Shown here: positions 17,785-26,838 of the stretch, in pieces
Numbering within the stretch: position 1 is the stretch's first letter
Layout: each line of letters opens with the position of its first letter
NCBI RefSeq assembly: GCF_030852425.1
Contig: NZ_NSDM01000015.1
Span: 62,001-126,000 of the forward strand
Reading direction: 5' to 3'
Origin: Saccharothrix longispora
GTDB lineage: Bacteria; Actinomycetota; Actinomycetes; Mycobacteriales; Pseudonocardiaceae
Length of the DNA: 64,000 nt
Made by a program: the position numbers and the translations under genes
The notes under the pieces: generated by a model
The model's input: only the letters and a program-made list of their open reading frames with translations
Databases searched by the model: none
Told to the model about the DNA's origin: nothing

Positions 17785-18262
17785 GGCCGTCACGCCTTCC
17801 GCGCGGGTGCCGGGCGTCGGGGGCGCGGGCGTCGCGACGAGTCCGCGGAGGAGTGCTTCCGCGGCACCTTGTCGCGATCCTGGCGGATTCCCGTTCCGCT
17901 CGCGGGCCCGTTGTCCCGACGCCACGACGCACTCGACTCGATCCTCGACAGCAGTACCCCGCGAGCGGTACCGGACGAGAATTCGTCACCTTGTGGGGTG
18001 AGCGGTTCGACACCCACCGACGAGACATCCATTCACATTCCAGGCGATTCCGGAAAATGTCGAACACTACTGCGAACGGTTGAAGAGACATGGGCTTCGA
18101 CTCGGCCGGTGGTAGCGTCGGTCGAACCCCCGCCGCGAGGCGTGATCGCTTCTCCGCAGAGAGGTACGGGCGCACACCGAGCCGCCCGCGGGCGGAATGT
18201 CGAATCGTCCGGAGTGCGCCGGGCACCCGACGCGGACGGGCCGACGAAAGGCAGACAGCATT
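17785..18262. other. Gene-free stretch upstream of secreted protein
   Basis: No convincing gene. The open frames here are short, arginine- and serine-rich and contradictory between strands. Base composition falls around 17990-18080 (more A/T), consistent with a promoter region for the secreted protein starting at 18263, but no clear -35/-10 pair is evident. Confidence 0.5.
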
Positions 18263-18676
18263 GTGAAGCCGCTCAAGACGCTGATCGCCACCTTGGGGCT
18301 CGTCGCCGCGTTCGTGCTGGTGTCCCCCGTCGCGGCGCAGTCCGCACCGACGCGCACCGACGACACGACCGCCGGTTCGTCGGCCTCGCCCGTGACAACC
18401 GCCGCCGACCCGTGCACGGCCACCTGGGTGTGCCTGTACGCGAGCACGGGATTCGTCAACATGAGGTTCCGGACCCAGCGGCAGAACTGGTGCTGGCTCC
18501 TCTCCGATTTCAACCTCACCGGGGTCAACTCGTACGACAACAGGTTGCCCGTGTACGGCCGCTTCTTCAACTCGGCGAAGGTCCTCGTCTGGGAGATCCG
18601 CAACGGGGGCAGCAGTTCGGACAGTTCGTCATTCCCGGGCGAGCACTACTTCTGCACCGGTTCCGCCAGGCCGTAG
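18263..18676 (+). CDS. Small secreted Cys-containing protein (peptidase inhibitor I36-like)
   Basis: A 137-residue protein. It has a signal peptide (KTLIATLGLVAAFVLVSPVAAQSA), a Thr/Ser-rich spacer, then a ~90-residue domain with four cysteines (PCTATWVCLYAS, NWCWLL, YFCTG). The pattern resembles the actinomycete peptidase-inhibitor I36/beta-gamma-crystallin-like secreted proteins, which would fit a window carrying two secreted serine proteases; the match is tentative. It starts at GTG 18263 after GAAAGG; the upstream ATG at 18197 would disrupt the signal peptide. Confidence 0.7.
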   Translation: MKPLKTLIATLGLVAAFVLVSPVAAQSAPTRTDDTTAGSSASPVTTAADPCTATWVCLYASTGFVNMRFRTQRQNWCWLLSDFNLTGVNSYDNRLPVYGRFFNSAKVLVWEIRNGGSSSDSSSFPGEHYFCTGSARP

Positions 18677-18827
18677 CGGACCGGGAACAGCGGGTGCGGT
18701 AGCGATACGTACCCGGTCATCAGGGAGTCACCTCCGGTCGGATTCAAGGGAACGACCACCGGGCCGGTGATGGGCCTCGATTCCGGGGCGCGTGGCGGCA
18801 TTGCGCCGTTCGCGCGATCATGGACCC

Positions 18828-19622
18828 GTGCACCTCGATCTGAGCGGGAAGACGGCGCTGGTCACGGGTTCGACGCAGGGCATCGGCGAGGCCATCGCGA
18901 CGGGCCTCGCCCGCGCGGGCGCACGGGTGGCGGTCAACGGCCGCAAGCCGGACGCCGTGGAGGAGGCCGTGGCGCGCATCCGGTCCGCCGCCCCCGGCGC
19001 CGACCTGGTCGCCGCCCCGGCGGACGTGTCCACGGCCGAGGGGGCCGAGGCGCTGGCGTCGGCGCTCCCCGAGGTGGACGTGCTGGTGAACAACGTGGGC
19101 ATCTTCGGCGCGCAACCCGTCCTGGAGATCAGCGACGACGAGTGGCGGCGCTACTTCGAGGTCAACGTCCTGGCCGCCGTCCGCCTGACCCGCACGTTCC
19201 TGCCCGGCATGCGCGACCGGGGCTGGGGCCGCGTCCAGTACATCGCCAGCGACTCGGCCGTCGTCATCCCGGCGGAGATGGTCCACTACGGCATGTCGAA
19301 GACCGCGCTGCTGGCGGTCTCACGGGGCTTCGCCAAGGAGGCGAAGGCGAGCGGCGTCACGGTGAACTGCGTGCTGGCCGGCCCCACCCACACCGGCGGC
19401 GTGGAGGACTTCGTCTACCAGTTGGTCGACAGGTCGTTGCCGTGGGACGAGGCGCAGCGCGAGTTCATGCGCCTGCACCGCCCGCAGTCCCTGCTGGGGC
19501 GGCTGATCGAACCGGAGGAGATCGCGAACCTCTGCACCTACCTGGCGTCTCCCCTGGCCTCGGCGACCACGGGCGCGGCGGTGCGGGTGGACGGCGGTTA
19601 CGTGGACTCGATCGTGCCCTAG
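18828..19622 (+). CDS. SDR-family NAD(P)-dependent oxidoreductase
   Basis: A 264-residue classical short-chain dehydrogenase. It has the nucleotide-binding TGSTQGIG, the NNVG motif (LVNNVGIFG), a catalytic Ser in IASDSA and the YxxxK pair in HYGMSKTALL. The C-terminus ends in VRVDGGYVDSIVP as usual for the family. The protein lacks an obvious cofactor-deciding basic residue beyond NGRKPD, which favours NADP(H). It starts at GTG 18828. The substrate is unknown and the gene stands alone. Confidence 0.88.
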   Translation: MHLDLSGKTALVTGSTQGIGEAIATGLARAGARVAVNGRKPDAVEEAVARIRSAAPGADLVAAPADVSTAEGAEALASALPEVDVLVNNVGIFGAQPVLEISDDEWRRYFEVNVLAAVRLTRTFLPGMRDRGWGRVQYIASDSAVVIPAEMVHYGMSKTALLAVSRGFAKEAKASGVTVNCVLAGPTHTGGVEDFVYQLVDRSLPWDEAQREFMRLHRPQSLLGRLIEPEEIANLCTYLASPLASATTGAAVRVDGGYVDSIVP

Positions 19623-19890
19623 ACCACAGCGCGCGCCGCGGAAATCACGTGGACGTTTCCCTGGCGACCCGGTACGTTCCGCCCGAAATCGTTCACTGCC
19701 GACTTCCGGCCGACCCGCCGTGGCCGTTCGGGCTATTGCGACGAAGACTCGGCTCTGGTTCCGTGGTGAATGCAATACGGGGGGACCGGTGACGTGCCCG
19801 CTTTCTCGGGGAGATGAGCAATTCGCTTCCCGACGACAGCGGGCGTTTCTTGGCGACCCCGTTCGGAATCCTTGAACAGAGAAGGCCGAA

Positions 19891-20463
19891 GTGATCGTCA
19901 AGAGAATCCTGCTCGCCGTCCTGGCCGCGGTCGCCGTGGCGTCGTCCGCCACCGCCGCGCACGCCCAGGAGGCGAGCCGCCTCGCCGCCACCCCCGAGAA
20001 CCCCTGCGAGTCCGGGTACATGCCCGTGTCCAGCGCATCCGGGCCGCTCCAGGTGACCAGCAGCGACGCCCCGCCGGTGCTGAACATCCGGCTCATGTGC
20101 TACCACCCGACCACCAAGAGGCTGGTCCCCATCGCCGCCGGTCAGGCCATCGACCTGGAGGTCCTGGGCGTCTGGGCGACGTCGGAGGCGGCGCTCAACG
20201 ACGAGACCCTCCGCAACGCGAGCACCTCGTGGCCGTACGACGCCGACACGGCGCGGGGGTCGTACAAGAACTTCACGAAGTCGTCCGGCCAGTACCCCAT
20301 GCCCGAAGAGGGGTGGAACAACCTCAAGAACGTGGGGCGGCCCGACACGTGGGGCGTCCTCTACTGGCGCACCATGGTGTGCCACCGCCACCCGGGCCAG
20401 GAAGACCCGGACGGTTGTGTCATCCACCAGCCGACCGACCTGCTCTTCATCGACCACATCTGA
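19891..20463 (+). CDS. Secreted hypothetical protein
   Basis: A 190-residue protein with a clear signal peptide (VKRILLAVLAAVAVASSATA ... AHAQE). The mature part has four cysteines (ENPCES, RLMCYHP, MVCHRHP, DGCVIH), probably two disulfides, and no recognised domain. It starts at GTG 19891 with a weak AGAAGGCC ribosome-binding site. It is convergent with the radical SAM gene at 20583. Function unknown. Confidence 0.7.
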   Translation: MIVKRILLAVLAAVAVASSATAAHAQEASRLAATPENPCESGYMPVSSASGPLQVTSSDAPPVLNIRLMCYHPTTKRLVPIAAGQAIDLEVLGVWATSEAALNDETLRNASTSWPYDADTARGSYKNFTKSSGQYPMPEEGWNNLKNVGRPDTWGVLYWRTMVCHRHPGQEDPDGCVIHQPTDLLFIDHI

Positions 20464-20582
20464 TCCGGTAAATCCGCCTCGCCACGGGAACGCCTCCACC
20501 TCGGCTCGATTCCCCTTTCGGAAGTACGTCCGATTTCGACTCGGGCACCGGCCGGGAATTCGTGGTCCCGCATTCTTCACCG

Positions 20583-22034
20583 TTACCACTCGGTGTTGAT
20601 GATCGCCTCGACCAGCACTTCCCCGTCCCGGGTGAGCGCGACGGTGCGCGCGGCCTCGTCCAGCCGGACCAGGCCGCGCGCCTCCAGCGAGCGGAAGCGG
20701 GTGAGCCACGGTTCGGCGAACAGCGAGCGGCCGGGGAAGCGGCGTTCGTGCACGGCGTCGTCGAGCGGCTGGAGGGTGGACAGGGCCATCTTCACGGCGC
20801 GCGACTCCTGCCCCTCCGGCGTGAAGCGGGTCGCGGAGCCCAGCGGGATGCGGCCCGCGGCGACGGTCTCGGCGTACCGCTTCGAGTTCACGTCCGTGAT
20901 GGCCTCGGAGGCGCGGCAGCTGGAACTGCCGCCCAGCCCGATCGCCACCTCCGGCTCCTGCCGGTCCTGGTCGACCATGATGGACTTCCACTTCTCCGGC
21001 CCGAGGCCGTCGCGGGCGAAGTACATCGTCGGGTGCTCGGTGTAGCCGCAGCCGCGCAGGCCGTCGGTCAGCACCTCCCGCATCTGGTACTGCTCGCCGA
21101 GCGTGGGCCAGCGGTGCCCCTTGCGGACCAGCCGGTCGCGGTACTCCGGGAGCTGCCACGCGGCGGGCTTCTCCCCCGTCACGCCGGTGCGCGAGTCCGC
21201 GTAGGACGCCAGGTGCAGCTTGGTGCACACCACGGCGGGCACCTCGTTCTCCAGCACCACGTCCAGATCGCGGCGGACGCTGTCGAGGGTCTGGTCCAGC
21301 AGGCCGTACATCAGGTCGATGCTCACCCAGTCGAACCCGGTCGCCTTAGCGTTGCGCACGAAGTCCAGGCACATGTCGGCCGTGTGCTCGCGACCGCACT
21401 CGCGCAGCACGTGGTCGTCGAACGACTGCACGCCGCTGGAGAGCTTGGTGCAGCCCAGCTCGCGCAGCAGCTCCAGCTTCGACGGCGTGAACGTGCTCGG
21501 GTCGCCCTCGAAGCGGATCGTCGACGCCGCGGTGAAGCCGAAGTTCTCGCGGTAGAAGTCCAGCAGGCGGCGGATCTCCGGCTCGGGCAGCATCGACGGG
21601 GTGCCCCCGAAGACGTTGAACTCGCCGACCTCGGCGCGCGCCAGGTTCGGCACGGCGGCCAGCCACAGCCGGGCCTCGGCGATGTTGAGGTCCACCCAGT
21701 GCGCCGCCCGCTCGCGGGTGACCTCCGGGCCGCCCTTGACCACGACCACCGGGTACTGGCAGAACCGGCACCGGTAGGCGCAGGTGGGGATGTAGGACCA
21801 CAGGTGGATCGGGCCGCTGGTCGGCAGCTGCGCGTCGAGGTCGGCGAGGAACGCCTCGGGCGCGTGGCCGGGCATGTCCCCGGGGAACACGTGCGCCCCG
21901 AACGGGTCCTCCTTGACGTAGTCCAGCAGGTGCCGGTTCCCCGGGGCGCCCAGGGCGTCGAGCACCGCGGGGCGCGGCCAGGCGGGGTCGAGCACGTGCA
22001 GGGAGTCGACGGCCTGCTCGTAGGTCAGCGTCAT
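20583..22034 (-). CDS. HemN/HemW-like radical SAM protein
   Basis: A 483-residue protein. The radical SAM cluster motif CAYRCRFC (Cys85, Cys89, Cys92) is followed by the HemN-family signatures VFGGTPSML, KLSSGVQSFDD and SIDLMYGLLDQT. It is named by homology to oxygen-independent coproporphyrinogen oxidase-like enzymes. That family also includes heme chaperones and class C methylases/cyclopropanases, so heme synthesis should not be assumed. Its ATG (22034) shares one base with the TGA of the glycosyltransferase, implying tight coupling. It probably modifies a product or substrate of that enzyme, or is a paralogue recruited to a glycan pathway. Confidence 0.88.
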   Translation of the reverse strand: MTLTYEQAVDSLHVLDPAWPRPAVLDALGAPGNRHLLDYVKEDPFGAHVFPGDMPGHAPEAFLADLDAQLPTSGPIHLWSYIPTCAYRCRFCQYPVVVVKGGPEVTRERAAHWVDLNIAEARLWLAAVPNLARAEVGEFNVFGGTPSMLPEPEIRRLLDFYRENFGFTAASTIRFEGDPSTFTPSKLELLRELGCTKLSSGVQSFDDHVLRECGREHTADMCLDFVRNAKATGFDWVSIDLMYGLLDQTLDSVRRDLDVVLENEVPAVVCTKLHLASYADSRTGVTGEKPAAWQLPEYRDRLVRKGHRWPTLGEQYQMREVLTDGLRGCGYTEHPTMYFARDGLGPEKWKSIMVDQDRQEPEVAIGLGGSSSCRASEAITDVNSKRYAETVAAGRIPLGSATRFTPEGQESRAVKMALSTLQPLDDAVHERRFPGRSLFAEPWLTRFRSLEARGLVRLDEAARTVALTRDGEVLVEAIINTEW

Positions 22035-24634
22035 CAGAACACCCCTCCGTTGCCGAAGTAGTTGTGCGCCTCGCCCGATTCCCGGTCCTCGCAGTAGTAG
22101 CGGACGAACTCGGTGAACCGCTCGGGCGGCACGTCCCGGAAGCACGGCGGCAGCGGCGGCGGGAACCCGATGTCCTCTCCGACGTGCAGCCGCAGCCGGG
22201 CGAAGATGTCGTCCGCGAACTCCAGGTAGAGGCGGTACGACGGCGTCTTGTACGAGTGGATCGGCGCGAAGTCGGTCACGCGCATCTCGTCGCGGATCTC
22301 GGCGATGCGCCGGCCGAGGCGCTCGGCGAGGTCGGGTCCGAAGAACGCGACGACCGGCTCGTCCTCCAGCAGCGACGGTGTGAGCAGCACCGGCAGGATC
22401 GTGTTCTTGGGCGTGAAGTCCTTGATGGAGAAGTCCCACGCCAGCCGTGCCTGCTCCTCGGTCAGGTCGTCGCCGGCGGTGGCGGGCGGATGCGGGCGGA
22501 TGTCGCGCATGACGATGATGCCGTCCGACCCGTACGCGCGGCCGGTGACGACCTCGTCGATCGCGTGGTCGATGCGCCGCGGGTTGATCTCCACCCGGGA
22601 GCGCGGCGCGTAGGTGACGGGGCCGCCCGCGTTCGCCACCTTGATCCCGAAGTCCCAGTCGTCGGACAGGTGGTTGACGAACTCCCCGTCCTGGAGCTGG
22701 TAGAAGACCTCGATGCCGCCGACCCGCTCGTAGGCGTCGCGGTCCACGGCGAACCCCTTGCCGTCGGGGAAGCCCCCGAACAGGGAGAACGTCACGGCGC
22801 GGCACCGCAGGGTCCGCTGGATCGCGTCCCACAGCCGCGGGCGGCCGGTGAAGTGGTCGGGGTCGTAGTAGTAGTCGCACACGGCGATGGCGGCCTTGGA
22901 GGTCTCCATCGCGGCGAGCAGCTCGGCGAGCCAGTGCGGGTCCACGCGGCAGTCGGCGTCGGCGGAGACCAGGTAGAAGCGCTCCCCGACGTCGGTCCCG
23001 GGCCGGTTGCGGCTGCGCGCGGCCGCGAACTCCATGCCGGCGCGGCGGGCGCACGACACGCCCTGCTCGGGCTCGTGGATCACGTGCACGGCCAGGTCGG
23101 GGTGCGCGGCGGCGAACGCGCGGGCGATGGCGACGGTGCCGTCGGTCGAGTTGTTGTCGACCAGCACCACCTCGTAGAGGTCCTTGTCCAGCGGGCCGTC
23201 GCCGTCGCGCTGGTCGTGCAGCGTGCGCAGCACCTCGTCGAGGTCGGCGGCCTCGTTGTAGACCGGCAGCACGACGCTCATCCGCGCGCGGGGCTTCATC
23301 GGCGGTGGGTAGAGGCGGTCGAGCAGGCCGGCCGCGACCTCCTCGCCGAACAGCGCCTCCCCCGCTTCCCGGTTGGACTCGACCACTTCCGCTCGCTTCC
23401 CCTCGTTCGTGATCAGCTCCGCCACCTCGTCGGCGAACGCGCGCGTCGGCAGGTCGTGGACGCGGACGTCCAGCACCGGCGCCCGGAAGCCGCGGTCGCC
23501 GTACACGGCGTCGTACAGCTCGTACCGGCTGGTGGCGTAGGGCGTACCGGAGGCGACGGCCTCGCTGATCGGGTTTCCGTAGCTCTCGTAGTCGTAGGAG
23601 GTCAGGAAGGTCACCAGGTCGGCGTGCGCGAGCAGGTCGCGGACCGAGTAGCGCCCCTCCAGCCGCGTGTCGTACGGGGTCAGCCACCCGCCGAACACGA
23701 CGCGCTCGCGCACCCCCAGTCGGGACGCCAGCTCGACCAACCGGGCGTGCTCCCCCGGCGCCTCGTCCACGTCGCCCGCGACGAACAGGTAGGCGTCGAG
23801 CCGGTCGGCCAGCATCGCCAGCAGGTGGACGTCCCGGTCGACGCGCTTCTGCGGGATGATCCGGGTGATCCGGGCCAGCAGCGCGGCGTTCACGGGGATG
23901 CCGTGGTCGCGCCGGAACGCGGCGTTGTGCCCGTCCACCTCGGCGGTGCGGCAGGTGAACGTGTTGGGCAGGACGTCGATGTGCGCCAGGTCGGGCACCC
24001 ACTCCAGGGTGCGGGCCCTGGCCTGCTCGTGCAACGCGAAGTAGTGGACGTGCGGCGAGTTCCGGGGCGCGGGCGTCGCCGGGTACGGGAACCGCCCGTA
24101 CTTGGCGGCGCCGGGTTCGCTCTGCCACATCAGGTCGTGGTCGCGCCACAGGACGAACCGGCCGAGCCGGTGGCGGGCGCCGTAGCGCTCGATCGCCCGG
24201 TAGAGCGCCCTGGTGTAGGTGATGTTCTCCGGCAGCGTGCCGTTCTCGACGACGACGAGGGTCACGCCGAGGCGTTCCCAGGTCTCCTCGATGCGGTCGG
24301 CGATGTCGGCGGCGATCCGGCCGACCTGCTCCAGCAGTGCCGGGTCGTCGTTCTGCACCACCTCGGTCAGCACCCGTTCGACGAACGCGCGGTCGTACCC
24401 GGGCACGTCCTCCAGACCGGCGACCCGGTCCAGGACGACCCAGTCCGGGAGGAGCGCGGCCTCGTCGCGGTAGGGGCGGAAGAACGCGTTCTTGTCGGCC
24501 TTGATGTCGTAGCCGAGGTCGAGGTGGACGCGGTAGCGGTTGCCGCCCCTCAGGCGGCGGGCGGTCTTCAGGAACTCGACCACCACACCGGACAGCGGGG
24601 TCGCGTCGAACGAAACACCCCAGAGCACCGTCAT
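22034..24634 (-). CDS. Fused bifunctional glycosyltransferase (GT4 + GT2)
   Basis: An 866-residue cytosolic protein. Residues ~1-430 form a GT4/GT-B-like unit with RITRIIPQKRVD and the retaining-type loop GNPISEAVASGTPYATSRY. From residue 452 a GT2/GT-A domain starts (MSVVLPVYNEAADLDEVL, then LVDNNSTDGTVAIARAF and a DxD-type VSADADCRVD). About 170 C-terminal residues are unassigned. The two domains could add two sugars in sequence. ATG 24634 (with GGAGT upstream) is preferred over 24724. It is the first gene of a coupled two-gene operon with the radical SAM gene. Acceptor and sugars are unknown. Confidence 0.85.
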   Translation of the reverse strand: MTVLWGVSFDATPLSGVVVEFLKTARRLRGGNRYRVHLDLGYDIKADKNAFFRPYRDEAALLPDWVVLDRVAGLEDVPGYDRAFVERVLTEVVQNDDPALLEQVGRIAADIADRIEETWERLGVTLVVVENGTLPENITYTRALYRAIERYGARHRLGRFVLWRDHDLMWQSEPGAAKYGRFPYPATPAPRNSPHVHYFALHEQARARTLEWVPDLAHIDVLPNTFTCRTAEVDGHNAAFRRDHGIPVNAALLARITRIIPQKRVDRDVHLLAMLADRLDAYLFVAGDVDEAPGEHARLVELASRLGVRERVVFGGWLTPYDTRLEGRYSVRDLLAHADLVTFLTSYDYESYGNPISEAVASGTPYATSRYELYDAVYGDRGFRAPVLDVRVHDLPTRAFADEVAELITNEGKRAEVVESNREAGEALFGEEVAAGLLDRLYPPPMKPRARMSVVLPVYNEAADLDEVLRTLHDQRDGDGPLDKDLYEVVLVDNNSTDGTVAIARAFAAAHPDLAVHVIHEPEQGVSCARRAGMEFAAARSRNRPGTDVGERFYLVSADADCRVDPHWLAELLAAMETSKAAIAVCDYYYDPDHFTGRPRLWDAIQRTLRCRAVTFSLFGGFPDGKGFAVDRDAYERVGGIEVFYQLQDGEFVNHLSDDWDFGIKVANAGGPVTYAPRSRVEINPRRIDHAIDEVVTGRAYGSDGIIVMRDIRPHPPATAGDDLTEEQARLAWDFSIKDFTPKNTILPVLLTPSLLEDEPVVAFFGPDLAERLGRRIAEIRDEMRVTDFAPIHSYKTPSYRLYLEFADDIFARLRLHVGEDIGFPPPLPPCFRDVPPERFTEFVRYYCEDRESGEAHNYFGNGGVF

Positions 24635-24887
24635 CGGCAAGGACTCCAGTGTCGACTGCGCGAGTCCTTCCCACGCTACTCCGACCGGAACCGGGTGGAC
24701 GGCCGGCGCGACCGCGCCATACATGAGGCAATGTCACTTCGCCACGCTTGGAATCGCGATGCCGTCGCCGCTGGTGGACGGGCGGTTCGCCGGACCGGTT
24801 CGACCGTCCGCCGCAGCGGCGCCGGCCCGAACGGAACTTCGGCAACGCGCAGCCGGCCGGAGCGCGCCGGTCCGGGGCCTGTCGAGT

Positions 24888-25262
24888 TCAGAGCCCGCCG
24901 AGTTCGGCGATGAGGTCCGGGTCCCGCATGCCCGGCAGCTCGTACCCCTTCTCCTCGTCCCACTCGACGTCGAGGTCGTCCAGGTGAACCCGCCACTCGG
25001 CGTCCGGGAGCGCGCGGCGCAGTCCGGTGAGGGAGTCGAGCACGTGCGCGACGACCGGCATGAGGTGCCCCGGGTCGAACGGCATCTTGGTGGACCCGGC
25101 CAGCACCTCGCCGCCGTCGAGCCGGTCGTAGAGGTAGAGGCTCTCCTCGTCGTCGCAGGGGAACGACTCGTGGCGGTCCGCGACCACGCGCGCCACCCGG
25201 GTCCGCTCGGCCTCGGTCAGCGGGGTGGTGCGGCGGGCGGAGTAGTACAGGGAGGCGCTCAC
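24888..25262 (-). CDS. Small hypothetical protein, acidic
   Basis: A 124-residue soluble, acidic protein starting at GTG 25262. Conserved-looking stretches are LYYSARRTTPLTEAE, FPCDDEESLYLYDRL and GSTKMPFDP. It appears to be an actinomycete family of unknown function, and nothing in it suggests an enzyme. It stands alone between the glycosyltransferase operon and the 25.3-25.7 kb intergenic region. Confidence 0.65.
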   Translation of the reverse strand: MSASLYYSARRTTPLTEAERTRVARVVADRHESFPCDDEESLYLYDRLDGGEVLAGSTKMPFDPGHLMPVVAHVLDSLTGLRRALPDAEWRVHLDDLDVEWDEEKGYELPGMRDPDLIAELGGL

Positions 25263-25719
25263 CCGAAGAGCCTAAGCGAACGACACCCGCCCCGGGGCGT
25301 TCCGGATCACCACGGCGGGAGTCCGGGAAGCACCGGCGGTCGAGATCTCCTGGCGGTGCGGGATGACACACCGTCATCAGGTCGGGAACCTCCCGGCGTG
25401 TCGAAACACGCTAGAGGTTCCGGGCGACATCTCGTCGATGAATGCGGCATCGGCCTGTAACGATTCAGGTCAGGAAGTGTCTTCCCCCGCGATCGGGGGC
25501 GGTCCGGCAGAGAGGCGGTCGACGTGCCGAAGTTGCGGTCCTCGCCGCACGAACGACCCGCCGGCGTCCGCGCGCCAGGAAGCCGCCGACTCCAGAGGAG
25601 GCAACGGCTTCCCGACGGTCACGGCAACCCGCGCGGCACCGCTGCCGGCCCACTTCCCCGTTCCGGACGACCTACGACCCCGAGGCGGTCAGGGCCGCGT
25701 TCAAGCGCCCGGACGCGGC
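25263..25719. other. Intergenic region with a nested hairpin
   Basis: No gene supported. It contains a two-tier inverted repeat: GGAACCTC (25385-25392) pairs with GAGGTTCC (25414-25421), enclosing GCGTGT (25396-25401) paired with ACACGC (25406-25411) around a CGAA tetraloop. A near copy of the 3' half (25402-25424) recurs at 33695-33717. Role unknown; possibilities are a terminator, an RNA structure or a regulator site. Confidence 0.5.
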
Positions 25720-26298
25720 TCAGCTTTCCTTGATCCGTTCGACGAGTTCGTCGCGGTACTCCCGCACCGCCTGGAACTCCGGTTCGTCGCCGGTCGCCCG
25801 CTTCAACGCGCCTTCCAGGATCTTCAGCCCCTGGCGTTCGTCGCCGCGCGCGTCCGCCTGCCTCGCGGCGTCCTCCAGGGCCTTGGCGAGCTTGGTCCGC
25901 GCCTCGGGTTCCTTGGCGGCCTTGTTGATCCGGATCCAGTTGCCGCCCGGGTCGACGACGGTGAACCCGGTGTACCGGTCGTTGCGCAGCCGCGGCCGGG
26001 TCATGCGCGGGATGCCGGAGACGAGCAGCTTTCCGTGCACGGACCGCATCCCCGCCGCGAAGGCCTCGAACAGCTCGCCGGGGTCGGCCACGATGACCAG
26101 GCACGTGCTGTAGGACTGCGCCGGGTCGTAGTCGTCCATCCCGAAGAAGTGCAGGTTGATGTCTTCCCGTCGTACCGCGACGTGCGGGTTCGGCCGCGTC
26201 TGCCGATAGGTGATCTCGAAGCCGAGCATCTCGTAGAACGACGCGATCTCGTCGATGGACGGACAGGGCAGGAGCGGGATGGTCAGTTCGTTCGCCAC
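25720..26298 (-). CDS. VOC-family (glyoxalase/bleomycin-resistance-like) protein
   Basis: A 192-residue protein. Residues ~1-125 form the paired beta-alpha-beta-beta-beta fold of the VOC superfamily (LTIPLLPCPSIDEIASFYEML, INLHFFGMDDYDP, TGFTVVDPGGNWIRI). A C-terminal helical extension of ~65 residues resembles a tetratricopeptide-like or coiled segment. VOC proteins act as metal-dependent isomerases or dioxygenases or as drug-binding resistance proteins; which one applies cannot be told. It starts at ATG 26298. Confidence 0.85.
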   Translation of the reverse strand: MANELTIPLLPCPSIDEIASFYEMLGFEITYRQTRPNPHVAVRREDINLHFFGMDDYDPAQSYSTCLVIVADPGELFEAFAAGMRSVHGKLLVSGIPRMTRPRLRNDRYTGFTVVDPGGNWIRINKAAKEPEARTKLAKALEDAARQADARGDERQGLKILEGALKRATGDEPEFQAVREYRDELVERIKES

Positions 26299-26838
26299 CG
26301 CCCGAAGCTAAGCCCGGACCCGCCGAAACGACACCGAACTATTTACTCATGCAAACCGGTCCGGCAACAACGCCGGCACAACGGCGATGGCGAGCACACG
26401 ACCCCGCGGCGCCTGCGCCTGCTTCAACGCGGTGCGGGCAGGAGCGGACCGAGGTCGCGGTCAATGTTGACCACCCACCGGCTTGCCGGGGTGGACCGCT
26501 GCTCGGTATCGCGCAACACCACCGAGCCTGTGGCGGTGCGGGCGGCCCGTTCGCACCACTCACCGGGGAACCGCCGGTCGGCCGGTGATGGACCACGCGC
26601 GGCGTGCGTACCTCGACGATCAGCCCTCGGGAGGCGCCCGCCGCCGGCACGGAGAACAGGGTTCCGGTCATGCGCGGAGCGGGGTCGGTGGTGTCGGCCG
26701 GGCAGCGCCCTGTGGGCGGTCGGCATCAGGCGTTCGGAGATCCTGCGGGTGCCGCACGGAGCGCTTCCATCTCGCCGAGATGGAAATCGGTCGCGAGGCG
26801 TGGTCGACGTGAAGCACGACGCTGACGCCGTTGCCGCG
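26299..26838. other. Gene-free stretch
   Basis: No supported gene. Open frames on both strands have atypical, arginine/proline/threonine-rich translations. It separates the end of the STAND gene from the start of the VOC gene, and I see no clear terminator. A decayed gene is possible but no family could be recognised. Confidence 0.4.

Noticed and set aside
17785..18262. Long plus-strand open frame from 17767 (311 codons)
   Set aside because: Arginine- and glycine-rich shadow that overlaps a real signal-peptide gene in another frame; typical of high-GC antisense frames.
20464..20582. Terminator between the secreted protein and the radical SAM gene
   Set aside because: Only a 5-bp inverted repeat found, too weak to call.
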